64,000 nucleotides of DNA from Yoonia sp. F2084L (lineage in GTDB: Bacteria > Pseudomonadota > Alphaproteobacteria > Rhodobacterales > Rhodobacteraceae), in the NCBI RefSeq assembly GCF_023015625.1, contig NZ_JALKAH010000003.1, positions 62,001-126,000 on the forward strand. The letters run 5' to 3'. The notes below the pieces were generated by a model that had not been told where the DNA came from, did not search any database, and worked only from the letters and a program-made list of their open reading frames with translations. Positions within the stretch are counted from its first letter, which is position 1. Each line of letters opens with the position of its first letter. The translations under genes were made by a program, and so were the position numbers. Below are positions 28,194-36,982 of the stretch, one piece after another.

Positions 28194-28827
28194 GGGTCTA
28201 TCCCTGCGGGATGTGTCGATTTCAAAAGGCGGCACACCGTTGTTGTCGGTCACACATGACATCGGACCGGGCGAGGTTTTGACGGTGATGGGCCCATCAG
28301 GCGTCGGCAAATCGACGTTGCTGGCGTTTATCACGGGCACGCTCGCACCTGATTTCCGCGCAACGGGCGAAGTTTGGCTGGACGGGCATAACATCACCCG
28401 CGCCGTGCCACATCAGCGGCGTGTGGGGATCCTGTTTCAGGACGATCTGCTGTTTCCGCATCTGTCGGTCGGAGCCAATCTGGCCTTTGGTTTGCAGCCC
28501 GGTGGGAGTGCGACGGAACGCAAAGCCAAGATTGATGAGGCCCTGAACGAAGTCGGGCTGAGTGGTTTTGCAGATCGCGACCCCGCGACCCTGTCAGGCG
28601 GGCAAAAAGCGCGCGTCGCGTTGATGCGGATGCTACTTTCAGAACCCTGTGGCTTGTTGCTGGATGAGCCGTTTTCCCGGCTGGATGCCGCGCTACGGGC
28701 GCAGGTGCGGGATATGGTGTTTGATCGGGCCAAAGCGCGGGCGTTGCCGGTGCTGATGGTCACGCATGATGCCGATGATGCACAAGCGGCGGATGGCGTT
28801 ATCATTACCCTTGGGCAACCCGCATAA
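28186..28827 (+). CDS. ABC transporter ATP-binding protein (YnjD-like)
   Basis: 213 residues, short for an ABC ATPase but complete: Walker A GPSGVGKST, Q-loop LFQDDLLFPHLSV, signature LSGGQKARVALMRML, Walker B LLLDEPFSRLD and the switch His in VTHDADDA. The short length is that of ThiQ/YnjD-type ATPases. The ATG at 28186 has AAAAGGA upstream and overlaps the permease by eight bases, so the subunits are translationally coupled. Confidence 0.92.
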   Translation: MDKGLSLRDVSISKGGTPLLSVTHDIGPGEVLTVMGPSGVGKSTLLAFITGTLAPDFRATGEVWLDGHNITRAVPHQRRVGILFQDDLLFPHLSVGANLAFGLQPGGSATERKAKIDEALNEVGLSGFADRDPATLSGGQKARVALMRMLLSEPCGLLLDEPFSRLDAALRAQVRDMVFDRAKARALPVLMVTHDADDAQAADGVIITLGQPA

Positions 28828-28906
28828 GAGAGGTCCGTGGTGTCGCTGTTAGGATTTTGTTAAACATTCGATTCTACGCTGCGAAACGCCCGGAAAACGT
28901 CATATT

Positions 28907-29695
28907 ATGGTGGAACCGTGCCAGCCAGCGGAGTCACTTTTGGAAAAGTTCGTTAGAGTAACGGCGCCACTCAATGCGTTGGATTTCACGTTCAAGTTAT
29001 TCGTTCTCGTAGGGATCAGCGGCCTGCTGAACCACGCGCGCGACATGATCCAAAATGGGATCTTCGGGGGCGGTGCCTTTCTTGGTAATCTCATGGACGC
29101 GTCTTTTACGGCCTTCCCGATGTGTGCTTTCGCGTTGATGCTGATTGGGCATCTGAATTTTTTGCAAAAACGCCTTTATCTGCAAGCCACGCAAGATGCG
29201 CTGACCGGGCTGCATAACCGGCGTTGGTTCATGGAAAAAACGTCTGAAAGGATGGGTCAAGAGCAGGCGGTTTTCATCGTTGATGTGGACCACTTCAAGG
29301 ACATCAATGACACGTTTGGCCATGATGTCGGTGATAGATGCCTGCAACAGATCGCAGCGCATCTGCGGTCCAAAATCCGCAAGATAGACTATTGTGCCCG
29401 TATCGGTGGGGAAGAATTCGCCATGGTTGTGCATGATGCCAACGACGATCGCATTCGCGATATCGCAAAACAAATCAGCGAGGGTTTCTGGTTTGATATC
29501 GGGGATGGTCAGACACGGCATGTTACGACGTCGGTCGGGGTGGTTCTGGGGCTTGACGGGCAGTCACGCCAAGAGGCGCTGCGGCGTGCCGATCAGGCGG
29601 TTTATCGTGCCAAGGCGCAAGGCAGAGCCGGGTATGTGATCGCGCCATGGGCTACGCAGGTTAGTAACCCTGAGACTACCGTTGCGATGGCTTAG
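28907..29695 (+). CDS. Membrane-anchored diguanylate cyclase (GGDEF domain)
   Basis: 262 residues from ATG 28907; a TTG at 28940 has a better Shine-Dalgarno (GGAG six bases before) and would remove 11 residues. Two hydrophobic helices (about 30-45 and 60-85) precede the GGDEF domain, which contains the substrate site as RIGGEEFA. The product-inhibition site RxxD is present five residues earlier as RKID-YCARI-GGEEF, so c-di-GMP synthesis with feedback is expected. The metal-binding Asp lies in VDVDHFKDINDTFGHDVGD. It carries no sensor domain beyond the helices. It is 80 bases after the ABC ATPase and probably has its own promoter. Confidence 0.9.
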   Translation: MVEPCQPAESLLEKFVRVTAPLNALDFTFKLFVLVGISGLLNHARDMIQNGIFGGGAFLGNLMDASFTAFPMCAFALMLIGHLNFLQKRLYLQATQDALTGLHNRRWFMEKTSERMGQEQAVFIVDVDHFKDINDTFGHDVGDRCLQQIAAHLRSKIRKIDYCARIGGEEFAMVVHDANDDRIRDIAKQISEGFWFDIGDGQTRHVTTSVGVVLGLDGQSRQEALRRADQAVYRAKAQGRAGYVIAPWATQVSNPETTVAMA

Positions 29696-29799
29696 TCTGA
29701 TGGTCGGTGGAAGTTGGATGTTTGCTAGCATTGCATCCGTTGTCGACTGCTGATGAGATAGACGTTGTCACTGCTCGTTTCCCCTGTTTTGGATTGGAT

Positions 29800-30345
29800 A
29801 TGCGCCATCGTCTTTATCACTTCAGTGAAGACCCCAACATTGACCGGTTTGTCCCAAGGCCGGTGCAGACTGAGGTTGTCAGACCAAAGCGAATGAATTG
29901 GCTGAACGGTCCGCTCGTGTGGGCGATTGATGCGGCGTATGCGCCGTTGTACCTCTTTCCGCGTGATTGCCCGCGCATTGTGATGTCCAAGCTGGTGACA
30001 TCGTCCGAAACTGACATAAGCCGGTATTGGATTGACCCCACCAAGCCATTTGTCGCCTTCGTCGAAGACAGGTGGGTCGATCGCATCAAAGCGACGACAT
30101 TGTATCGTTACACATTTGAGAGCGATGGCTTTGTTTGTCTTGAAGATGTTGGAATGCACGTCATTGACAAGAAGGTCCAACCTGTCGAGATGACCGCGTT
30201 ACCTGATCTTCTTGGGGAACTTCAAGCAGCTGAAGTGGAGCTTCAGATACGACATGACCTGTCAGGTCTGGCTGACGCTTGGGATAGTTCTTTGCAAGTC
30301 AGTGGTATCAGACTGCGAAACGCCCAAAACTGGAAAAGAGAGTAG
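29800..30345 (+). CDS. DUF6886-family protein
   Basis: 181 residues from ATG 29800. The start reads MRHRLYHFSEDPNIDRFVPR, and a little later VWAIDAAYAPLYLFPRDCPRIVM. This pattern (Y/FHxSE, WAID, FPRDCPR) is what I recall of the DUF6886 family of small uncharacterised proteins. The frame is open for 31 codons upstream, but without a good ribosome-binding site and unlike the family start. No function can be assigned. It is convergent with crtC. Confidence 0.65.
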   Translation: MRHRLYHFSEDPNIDRFVPRPVQTEVVRPKRMNWLNGPLVWAIDAAYAPLYLFPRDCPRIVMSKLVTSSETDISRYWIDPTKPFVAFVEDRWVDRIKATTLYRYTFESDGFVCLEDVGMHVIDKKVQPVEMTALPDLLGELQAAEVELQIRHDLSGLADAWDSSLQVSGIRLRNAQNWKRE

Positions 30346-30400
30346 TTCTGGCTTCGTCCTTAGAGCGAAGACGGGTACAACCAGCGCCTCTGAGCAAAAA

Positions 30401-31615
30401 TCACCCAGTCCACCCCCGCCGCCTTGGTACCCGCACGGCCAGCATTGGTTTGATCAGTGGTGACCGAAAGCGGTTCAGATCAAGCGCTTCGTGCACACCT
30501 GTGACGACCTCCCCATCAATCTGGGTTTGCACGGCTGACCGCGAATAGAACGGCGCGTCCAGCATCGACAGCACCTGTTTCGGCATCACGCCCGGATCGG
30601 CCCGCGTTTCGCGCATCACCTGCCAGAGTGAGCGTTTGAAACGGGTGCGAGGTGGCGCATTGACGATCTTGGCGTTGCCATCGTTGTCGAAAGCAATCGC
30701 CGTATCGAGTGTTGATCCATCCCGCCGCACTGCGTCGTAGATGCAAGTCGCCCCGGCTTTGGTGGGGTAGCGTCCCCATGTCCAGAAACTGAAATCTTCT
30801 TCCAGTGACCGTGTCCCAAAGTTGCTGTCAAAGTAGCCGTGGCCGGACCATTGCCAGCCCTTTGCTTCCAGATCGACTCTGATGTCGGAGGATGGCGCGA
30901 AGGGCCGCCAGATATGCGCGCCGTCGGGAGTGAGCGGCAGTTCGACGTTTGTCATCGCGTGCGGTGTGATTGTGATTTGGCCGCGCACTCGGCTGATTAA
31001 AGGCGGTCCGCTGATTTCATTGATGTTGATGATTAGCTCGCTGCCGTTCCAATGCATTGATGAGGGGCCGACTTGGAATGTGTCAGGCGTTGTGTGCAAT
31101 GCGTCCCGTCCCCGGTCCGTCATCGTGAACCGCCCGCCGGGTCCGTAGGTTGCCACGTTGATACAGCAGTGGTTGGCGGGATCCTTGCGTCCGGACCACG
31201 CATACCACGGTGAGAAAACCGATCCGATAAATCCTATGACAGAGACCGCTTTCGTCCCGCAGTCGCTGATCCCGTCAACGTACCACCATGCGTAGCCGTT
31301 TGGCGGGACGTCGAGATGGAAGCAAGGTCCGTCATGATCGCCGCGGCCGCGTGCGCTGCGGAGAGCGTCGCCATCGGCACCCCCGCCCCCGGGTGCGCCC
31401 CGCCCCCGCAGAGGTACAGCCCCGGTATTTTCGTCCGTGCCGTCGGACGTTTGAAGGCCGCCATCAGCCCGTGCGGGCTCCGCCCGTAAAGGGAACCGAG
31501 GCTCGCGGGAAACATCTGGTCGAACCCCTGCGGTGTTGTCAGCGTCTGCGGTCCCGGTGTGGGGCTGAATTGCAGGCCGAAGTCCCGGAACCGGTTGAAT
31601 ACTTGTGTCTGACAT
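30401..31615 (-). CDS. crtC: Carotenoid 1,2-hydratase (start unresolved)
   Basis: CrtC adds water to the end double bonds of acyclic carotenoids (neurosporene/lycopene) in the spheroidene/spirilloxanthin pathway. The recognisable protein starts near PNGYAWWYVDGISD (about 31,310) and continues GFIGSVFSPWYAWSG, HCCINVATYGPGG, FTMTDRGRD, NFGTRSLEEDFSFWTWGR and ALDLNRFRSP. No ATG, GTG or TTG occurs in frame between the only ATG at 31615 and this region. The coordinates given are therefore the full open frame. Its first roughly 100 codons overlap crtD in another frame and are probably not translated as shown. The true start is near 31,250-31,420 and may be CTG, ATA or ATC. It is paired with crtD upstream. 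Confidence 0.8.
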   Translation of the reverse strand: MSDTSIQPVPGLRPAIQPHTGTADADNTAGVRPDVSREPRFPLRAEPARADGGLQTSDGTDENTGAVPLRGRGAPGGGGADGDALRSARGRGDHDGPCFHLDVPPNGYAWWYVDGISDCGTKAVSVIGFIGSVFSPWYAWSGRKDPANHCCINVATYGPGGRFTMTDRGRDALHTTPDTFQVGPSSMHWNGSELIININEISGPPLISRVRGQITITPHAMTNVELPLTPDGAHIWRPFAPSSDIRVDLEAKGWQWSGHGYFDSNFGTRSLEEDFSFWTWGRYPTKAGATCIYDAVRRDGSTLDTAIAFDNDGNAKIVNAPPRTRFKRSLWQVMRETRADPGVMPKQVLSMLDAPFYSRSAVQTQIDGEVVTGVHEALDLNRFRSPLIKPMLAVRVPRRRGWTG

Positions 31616-32787
31616 AGGGGCTTTTCCTTCTCAGGGTCGCGTAGGACAGGCGGGCCGTTCATGATGACTTCGAACCGTTGCAGGGCGCCCGCGTCGGTAT
31701 GTCCGTGGTCTTGGGCGCAAAGATACAAGGTCGCGTCTTTTGGCATTTCGCCTTTGGCGAGTGATGCGAATTCTGCCTTGGGATCGTGCCCGAAGAACAC
31801 CGTGTGATGGGCGAGGTTCAGGCCAGTGGGTTCTGCTGCAAATGCGTGCACAAAGGCTGACAAGCTGCGCGGCTCTGTGTGCTGCCGTCGTACTGCTGTT
31901 TTCGCCCCTTCGCCAAGCAGGCCGGTTGCCAAGGCGCGCGGATCACCGTTGAACAGTACCATATCCGCAGGGAAATGCCCGGCATCGGTTTGTACACCGC
32001 TGATCTGCCCATTTTGCCGGGTGATGCGGGTGGCTGCTGTCTTGTAGTGGAAAGTAGCGCCACGTGTTTCGGCCAGTTTAGCGATGGTCTGCGCCAGCCG
32101 GTGCATACCGCCCGCGACGGACCAGACCCCCTGCGCCTCGGCCTGCCAAATGAGCGACAGGATTGCTGGTGAGGCGTAGGGTGATCCGCCCACGTATGTC
32201 GCATAGCGTCCGAAAAGCTGCGCCAGTCTTGGATCGCTGAATGATTGGCGCAGCAAACCGGCCAGTGTTTTATGTGGTGCCATATCGGGGATCAGCCTTG
32301 GCTGACGCAGTACGGTTTTGGTCACGGCCATCTGATCTGGTTCTGCCGTGCGCATCATTGGCGCATCGAAGGCTTCAAACAAGCGCTTTGCACGGGCAGA
32401 GAAGGCTTCGAATTCATGGCCTGCTTTGGTTCCGAAGGTTGCAATAACATTGGCGAGGCTTTGGATGGGGTCTGCCTTGAGGTCCAGCATCGCCCCATCA
32501 TCCCAATAGTGCCGCGCCAGTGTCGTTAGAGGGTGCAGTGTCAGGTGATCGCAGAGCGTCTCACCCACATCCGCAAAGAGCGCCTCAAACACCGGGCGCA
32601 TCGTCAGGACCGTCGGACCAGCATCAACCGGCCCCGCGTCCGACGCTACCGTGCGCATTTTGCCGCCCGGTGCGCTGTGTAGGTCCAGCACGGTCACGTC
32701 GCAGCCTTGGTGGCTTAGCCGCAAGGCCGCAGCCAACCCGCCGATCCCGGCACCAATAATGACAGTTTTGGGCGCTTGTTTGACCAT
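31234..32787 (-). CDS. crtD: Hydroxyneurosporene desaturase (methoxyneurosporene dehydrogenase)
   Basis: 517 residues from ATG 32787. CrtD introduces the 3,4 double bond into hydroxylated or methoxylated carotenoids. The FAD-binding motif VIIGAGIGGLAAALRLSHQGCDVTVLD starts at residue 9, with GxGxxG at 12-17. The C-terminal carotenoid desaturase signature GLYLCGGGAHPGAGVPMATLSAAHAAAAIM is present. The last 31 codons or so overlap crtC in another frame, which is why its tail reads as unusual Ser/Thr-rich residues. The promoter region is shared with crtE and holds two PpsR-type boxes. Confidence 0.92.
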   Translation of the reverse strand: MVKQAPKTVIIGAGIGGLAAALRLSHQGCDVTVLDLHSAPGGKMRTVASDAGPVDAGPTVLTMRPVFEALFADVGETLCDHLTLHPLTTLARHYWDDGAMLDLKADPIQSLANVIATFGTKAGHEFEAFSARAKRLFEAFDAPMMRTAEPDQMAVTKTVLRQPRLIPDMAPHKTLAGLLRQSFSDPRLAQLFGRYATYVGGSPYASPAILSLIWQAEAQGVWSVAGGMHRLAQTIAKLAETRGATFHYKTAATRITRQNGQISGVQTDAGHFPADMVLFNGDPRALATGLLGEGAKTAVRRQHTEPRSLSAFVHAFAAEPTGLNLAHHTVFFGHDPKAEFASLAKGEMPKDATLYLCAQDHGHTDAGALQRFEVIMNGPPVLRDPEKEKPLCQTQVFNRFRDFGLQFSPTPGPQTLTTPQGFDQMFPASLGSLYGRSPHGLMAAFKRPTARTKIPGLYLCGGGAHPGAGVPMATLSAAHAAAAIMTDLASISTSRQTATHGGTLTGSATAGRKRSLS

Positions 32788-32805
32788 ATCGGTTTGTGAC
32801 TCGTT

Positions 32806-32849
32806 TGTAGTGTTTGATTTACATTGACATATGTAAACTAAAATAGACA
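32806..32849. promoter_or_regulatory. Pair of PpsR/CrtJ-type boxes between crtD and crtE
   Basis: Two exact TGT-N12-ACA sites lie in the divergent promoter: TGTAGTGTTTGATTTACA at 32806-32823 and TGTAAACTAAAATAGACA at 32832-32849, separated by eight bases. TTGACA, a good -35 match for crtE, is at 32824-32829 between them. This is the arrangement that PpsR/CrtJ uses to repress photosynthesis genes in oxygen or light in Rhodobacter. Since crtD-crtC and crtE-crtF leave from this region in both directions, one pair could control both. Binding is inferred, not shown. Confidence 0.85.
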
Positions 32850-32873
32850 CTATAGACTGTAAAGGAGACGCGC

Positions 32874-33755
32874 ATGAGAATCTCAGAGCGTATTGATGCG
32901 AGCATGGCGCGGGCCATTGCATCCGGTCAGGGCGGCGTGGCCCCGGCTAAGCTGGCGGCAGCGTTGCAATATGCTGTCACCCCCGGTGGTGCGCGCATTC
33001 GCCCGACGATCCTTACGTCCGTTGCAATGGCTTGTGGCGATGATCGGCCAGAGCTGACGAATGCTGCGGCGGCCGCCCTTGAGGTGATCCATTGTGCGAG
33101 CCTTGTGCACGACGACCTGCCTTGCTTTGATGATGCCGATATGCGGCGCGGCAAACCGGCGCTGCACCGTGCGTATTCCGAACCTTTGGCTGTTCTTGCG
33201 GGCGATAGCCTGATCATCATGGGTTTCCAGATTTTGGCGCGCGCTGCAGGTGATGCGCCGGACAGGGCGCTGAAATTGATTGATATTCTGGGCACCCGCA
33301 CCGGCATGCCGTTTGGCATTTGCGCGGGGCAAGGTTGGGAAAGCGAAGATCAGATTGATCTCTCAGCCTACCATCAGGCCAAGACCGGCGCGCTGTTTAT
33401 TGCCGCCACCCAGATGGGTGCTGTGGCCGCTGGCCAAGAAGCTGAACCTTGGGAAGAACTGGGCGCGCGTATTGGTGAGGCGTTCCAAGTTGCCGATGAT
33501 CTGCGCGATGCGCTGTGTGATGAAGCGACTTTGGGCAAACCTGCTGGTCAGGATGACTTGCATGGGCGTCCGAATGCCGTGGCCGCATATGGTGTACAAG
33601 GTGCGATCCAACGCTTTGATGACATTCTGGGCGGTGCGATTTCGTCGATCCCTGCTTGCCCGGGTGAGGCCGCCCTGGCCCAGATGGTCCGTGCCTATGC
33701 CGATAAACTGGTGCCTGCCGGTGCACGCAGCAGGCCCACTGTTCCCGGCGAATAA
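32874..33755 (+). CDS. crtE: Geranylgeranyl diphosphate synthase
   Basis: 293 residues. The first aspartate-rich region is DDLPCFDDADMRRG (Asp80, 81, 86, 87), preceded by LVH. The second is ADDLRD around 207-212. These bind Mg-diphosphate and make GGPP, the C20 precursor of carotenoids and of the bacteriochlorophyll tail. The ATG at 32874 follows AAAGGAG. The stop overlaps the crtF start (TAATG), so the two are translationally coupled. Confidence 0.93.
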   Translation: MRISERIDASMARAIASGQGGVAPAKLAAALQYAVTPGGARIRPTILTSVAMACGDDRPELTNAAAAALEVIHCASLVHDDLPCFDDADMRRGKPALHRAYSEPLAVLAGDSLIIMGFQILARAAGDAPDRALKLIDILGTRTGMPFGICAGQGWESEDQIDLSAYHQAKTGALFIAATQMGAVAAGQEAEPWEELGARIGEAFQVADDLRDALCDEATLGKPAGQDDLHGRPNAVAAYGVQGAIQRFDDILGGAISSIPACPGEAALAQMVRAYADKLVPAGARSRPTVPGE

Positions 33756-34903
33756 TGAACGATCAAGCGCTTCCTCTTGGTCAGCCCGCGCCATCGCGCG
33801 GCGCTGTCAAACGGTCTGGACGTCTGACACGCCTTGTCGCGTCGCGCGGGTTTCAGAAATGGGCCGCGCGCTTTCCCCTGACCCGCCGGTTTGTCCGCTC
33901 AGAGGGCGAGGCGATGTTCGATCTGGTCGCGGGCTTTTGTCATAGCCAGATCTTGCAGGCTTTTGTCCGGCTCAAGCTGCCGCAGATACTGCTTGATCAG
34001 GAAATGACCGCTGAAGCCTTGGCGGCTGAAGTGGATGTGCCACAAGACCGCATGCCTGTTCTGCTGGCTGGTGCCACGTCGATTGGTTTGGTGAAGCGCC
34101 GCAAGTCAGGGCGATATGCCCTGACGACCCGCGGGGCAGCCTTGGCCGGTGTGCCGGGGTTGGCGGGCATGATTGACCACCATGATGTGCTCTACCTTGA
34201 TCTGGCCGACCCAGTCGCGTTCTTCAAAGGCGAGGTCGAGACAGAACTGGCGGACTTCTGGCCTTACGTCTTTGGTGCCAGTGGTGCGACCGATCCCAGA
34301 ACAACGGCGACCTATTCGCAACTGATGGCAGATAGTCAGGTGCTGGTCGCCGACGACACGCTTACCGTTGCGTCCCTTTCCGGGTGCGCGCGCATCCTGG
34401 ATGTCGGCGGCGGCACCGGCGCGTTTTTGGCAGCGGTGGGTGCGGCGCATCCTGATCTACAGATGACGCTGTTTGATTTACCCGCCGTGGCACCCGCTGC
34501 GGCAGAACGGTTCGAAAGCGCTGGCCTGTCTGAACGCACCGAGATCATCACCGGATCATTCCGGGATGACCCGCTGCCGCGTGGTTCGGACGTGATCAGC
34601 CTTGTGCGGGTGCTTTACGACCATGCCGACGACACAGTGATCGCGCTTTTGCGGTCAGCATTTGATGCCTTGCCAGCGGGCGGCCGCATTGTGGTGTCCG
34701 AGCCTATGACAGGTGGGGATACGCCGCAGCGCGCAGGTGATGCGTATTTCGCGCTTTATTGCATGGCGATGCGGACTGGACGCGCGCGGTCGCAGGCCCA
34801 GATCGCCGCACTATTGGCGCAAGCGGGCTTTGCGCAAATTCAGACACCCAAAGCGCCCCGTCCCTTTATTACATCTGTTGTGACGGGTGTAAGGGAAAGT
34901 TGA
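33755..34903 (+). CDS. crtF: Hydroxyneurosporene O-methyltransferase
   Basis: 382 residues. An N-terminal dimerisation region (FCHSQILQAFVRLKLPQILL) is followed by the SAM-binding motif LDVGGGTG (215-222), the acidic SAM contact around MTLFDLP, and SLVRVLYDHADD. It methylates the 1-hydroxyl of acyclic carotenoids to give the methoxy end of spheroidene-type pigments. The start overlaps the crtE stop by one base. Confidence 0.92.
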   Translation: MNDQALPLGQPAPSRGAVKRSGRLTRLVASRGFQKWAARFPLTRRFVRSEGEAMFDLVAGFCHSQILQAFVRLKLPQILLDQEMTAEALAAEVDVPQDRMPVLLAGATSIGLVKRRKSGRYALTTRGAALAGVPGLAGMIDHHDVLYLDLADPVAFFKGEVETELADFWPYVFGASGATDPRTTATYSQLMADSQVLVADDTLTVASLSGCARILDVGGGTGAFLAAVGAAHPDLQMTLFDLPAVAPAAAERFESAGLSERTEIITGSFRDDPLPRGSDVISLVRVLYDHADDTVIALLRSAFDALPAGGRIVVSEPMTGGDTPQRAGDAYFALYCMAMRTGRARSQAQIAALLAQAGFAQIQTPKAPRPFITSVVTGVRES

Positions 34904-34912
34904 CACTTTAAC

Positions 34913-34956
34913 TGTCTAAATAAATTGACACTACGACATGTAAGGCTAAACTAAGG
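34913..34956. promoter_or_regulatory. PpsR/CrtJ-type boxes in the bchC promoter
   Basis: An exact TGT-N12-ACA site, TGTCTAAATAAATTGACA, lies at 34913-34930. Eight bases later a second, half-conserved copy begins with TGT (34939) and ends AGG instead of ACA at 34954-34956. TTGACA at 34925-34930 overlaps the first box, and TAAACT at 34947-34952 is 16 bases away, so the boxes cover the likely -35 and -10. It should drive bchC-bchX-bchY-bchZ-puf under oxygen/light repression. Protein binding is inferred. Confidence 0.8.
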
Positions 34957-35012
34957 CAAGACAGAGTGTAGCGATCTGATGCTATTTGGATTGCGTCGCA
35001 GAGGAGAAAACG

Positions 35013-35951
35013 TTGCAAACAAAGGCCGTTATCCTATCAGCGCCCGGCAAACTGGCGCTTGATCAGGTGGGAATCGTTCCCCCTGTGGCTGATGATATTG
35101 TCGTAGCGATCAAGCATTCGGGCATTTCCACCGGTACAGAGAAGTTGTTTTGGACAGGTGAGATGCCGCCGTTCCCCGGAATGGGCTATCCCCTGATCCC
35201 CGGGTACGAGGCCGCTGGCGAAGTGATCGAGGCGGGTGCCGACAGCGGATACCGGGTGGGCGAACATGTCTTTGTGCCCGGTGCCAGTTGCTACGAAGGT
35301 GCCTTTGGTTTGTTTGGTGCGGCGGCGCAAACGTTGGTGACCAAGGCGTCACGCGTGACCCGTATCGACCGTGGCCTTGGTGCTGCTGGTGCATTGCTTG
35401 CTTTGGCTGCGACGGCCCGTCATGCGATGGCTGGTCCCGGCAAAGCCGTTCCTGATCTGATTATCGGCCACGGCGTTCTTGGCCGTCTGTTGGCGCGTTT
35501 GACCATTGCATCTGGTGCGCCTGCGCCGACCGTGTGGGAAGTTGACCCCATTCGAATGGATGGTGCTGATGGCTACGAAGTGACAACGCCTGAACTGGAT
35601 GAGCGCCGCGATTACAAATCTGTCTATGACGCCTCTGGCCGTGGTGATTTGTTGAACGATTGGATTGGTCGCATCGCCAAGGGCGGTGAGATCGTGCTGG
35701 CTGGTTTCTATACAGCCCCGCTGCAATTCGCCTTTCCGCCAGCCTTTATGAAAGAGGCCCGTTTCCGCATCAGCGCCGAATGGGCGCCAGATGACATGAC
35801 CGCGACCAAAGCTTTGGTCGAAGCGGGCGTGTTGGAACTGGCCGATCTGATTACTCACCAACAACCTGCCGAACTCGCCAGCGGCGCATATGAGACCGCG
35901 TTTACCGATCCTGCGTGTCTGAAAATGATCTTGAATTGGGGAACTGCATGA
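35013..35951 (+). CDS. bchC: 2-desacetyl-2-hydroxyethyl bacteriochlorophyllide a dehydrogenase
   Basis: 312 residues starting at a TTG (35013) with GAGGAG six bases upstream; this gives the [14 protein letters not shown] start expected for BchC. The 34986 TTG further upstream lacks a matching site. BchC oxidises the 3-hydroxyethyl group to the 3-acetyl group of bacteriochlorophyll a. The zinc-alcohol-dehydrogenase fold is seen with [33 protein letters not shown] and a nucleotide-binding stretch [14 protein letters not shown]. Its stop overlaps the bchX start by four bases. Confidence 0.93.
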   Translation: MQTKAVILSAPGKLALDQVGIVPPVADDIVVAIKHSGISTGTEKLFWTGEMPPFPGMGYPLIPGYEAAGEVIEAGADSGYRVGEHVFVPGASCYEGAFGLFGAAAQTLVTKASRVTRIDRGLGAAGALLALAATARHAMAGPGKAVPDLIIGHGVLGRLLARLTIASGAPAPTVWEVDPIRMDGADGYEVTTPELDERRDYKSVYDASGRGDLLNDWIGRIAKGGEIVLAGFYTAPLQFAFPPAFMKEARFRISAEWAPDDMTATKALVEAGVLELADLITHQQPAELASGAYETAFTDPACLKMILNWGTA

Positions 35952-36982
35952 AAGACTCTGTTGATGGTAAGCCTGCCGGTGGGCAGGACATTCCAAACCT
36001 GAAGGATTTCGACCAGCGCCTGCGCGATGAGGCCAATGAAGAGCCTAATCTGGAAGTGCCTCAGGGTGAACCGACCTCAAAAACGCAGATCATTGCGATC
36101 TATGGCAAGGGCGGCATTGGTAAATCATTCACGCTTGCAAACCTCAGCCACATGATGGCCGAGATGGGCAAGCGCGTGTTGCTGATTGGCTGCGATCCCA
36201 AGTCCGACACAACAAGCCTGCTGTTTGGCGGCAAGGCCTGCCCGACGATTATTGAGACATCTGCGAAGAAGAAGCTTTCGGGTGAAGAAGTTGCCATCGG
36301 CGACGTCTGCTTCAAGCGTGGTGGTGTCTTTGCAATGGAACTTGGCGGGCCAGAAGTGGGCCGTGGCTGTGGTGGCCGTGGGATTATCCACGGGTTCGAA
36401 TTGCTTGAAAAACTAGGGTTCCACGATTGGGACTTTGACTACGTCCTGCTCGATTTTCTGGGCGACGTGGTCTGCGGTGGCTTCGGCCTGCCGATCGCGC
36501 GCGATATGGCGCAGAAAGTTATATTGGTGGGATCGAATGACCTGCAGTCCTTATATGTTGCTAACAATGTCTGCTCTGCAGTCGAATACTTCCGTAAACT
36601 TGGAGGTAATGTTGGGGTGGCCGGGCTTGTTATCAACAAGGACGATGGGACCGGAGAAGCCCAAGCTTTCGCCAAGGCAGTTAACATTCCAGTCCTTGCT
36701 GCAATCCCACAAGACGACGACCTGAGAAAGAAATCCGCAAACTATCAGATCGTTGGCACAAATGAGAGCCAATGGGGCCCGATGTTCGTTGGTCTGGCTG
36801 AGGCTGTGGGCATTGCCCCACCTGTCCGCCCGACACCTTTGGACCAAGACGGTTTGCTGGGTCTGTTTGATGCCAAGGATACCGGTGGCGATTACCAATT
36901 GGTCCCTGCCACTGATGTCGACATGCGCGGCAAGAACGCTGCCCCCAAGGAAAGCTTGGAGGTGATCTATGATGACGCCTGA
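35948..36982 (+). CDS. bchX: Chlorophyllide a reductase, iron protein (BchX)
   Basis: 344 residues. It is the NifH-like ATPase of chlorophyllide a oxidoreductase, which reduces the B ring of the macrocycle. An extra N-terminal arm of about 45 residues precedes the P-loop YGKGGIGKS (52-60), as in Bch[14 protein letters not shown] (switch I) and the cluster cysteine region GRGCGGRGI are present, and the dimer is expected to bind a 4Fe-4S cluster. The start ATG overlaps bchC (ATGA). A separate small ORF begins 14 bases before its stop. Confidence 0.95.
   Translation: MKDSVDGKPAGGQDIPNLKDFDQRLRDEANEEPNLEVPQGEPTSKTQIIAIYGKGGIGKSFTLANLSHMMAEMGKRVLLIGCDPKSDTTSLLFGGKACPTIIETSAKKKLSGEEVAIGDVCFKRGGVFAMELGGPEVGRGCGGRGIIHGFELLEKLGFHDWDFDYVLLDFLGDVVCGGFGLPIARDMAQKVILVGSNDLQSLYVANNVCSAVEYFRKLGGNVGVAGLVINKDDGTGEAQAFAKAVNIPVLAAIPQDDDLRKKSANYQIVGTNESQWGPMFVGLAEAVGIAPPVRPTPLDQDGLLGLFDAKDTGGDYQLVPATDVDMRGKNAAPKESLEVIYDDA

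Noticed and set aside
31234..31615. Treating the CrtD C-terminal Ser/Thr-rich tail as a separate domain
   Set aside because: The tail (about the last 31 residues) is the crtC coding region read in another frame; it follows the conserved desaturase end, so it is an overlap effect.
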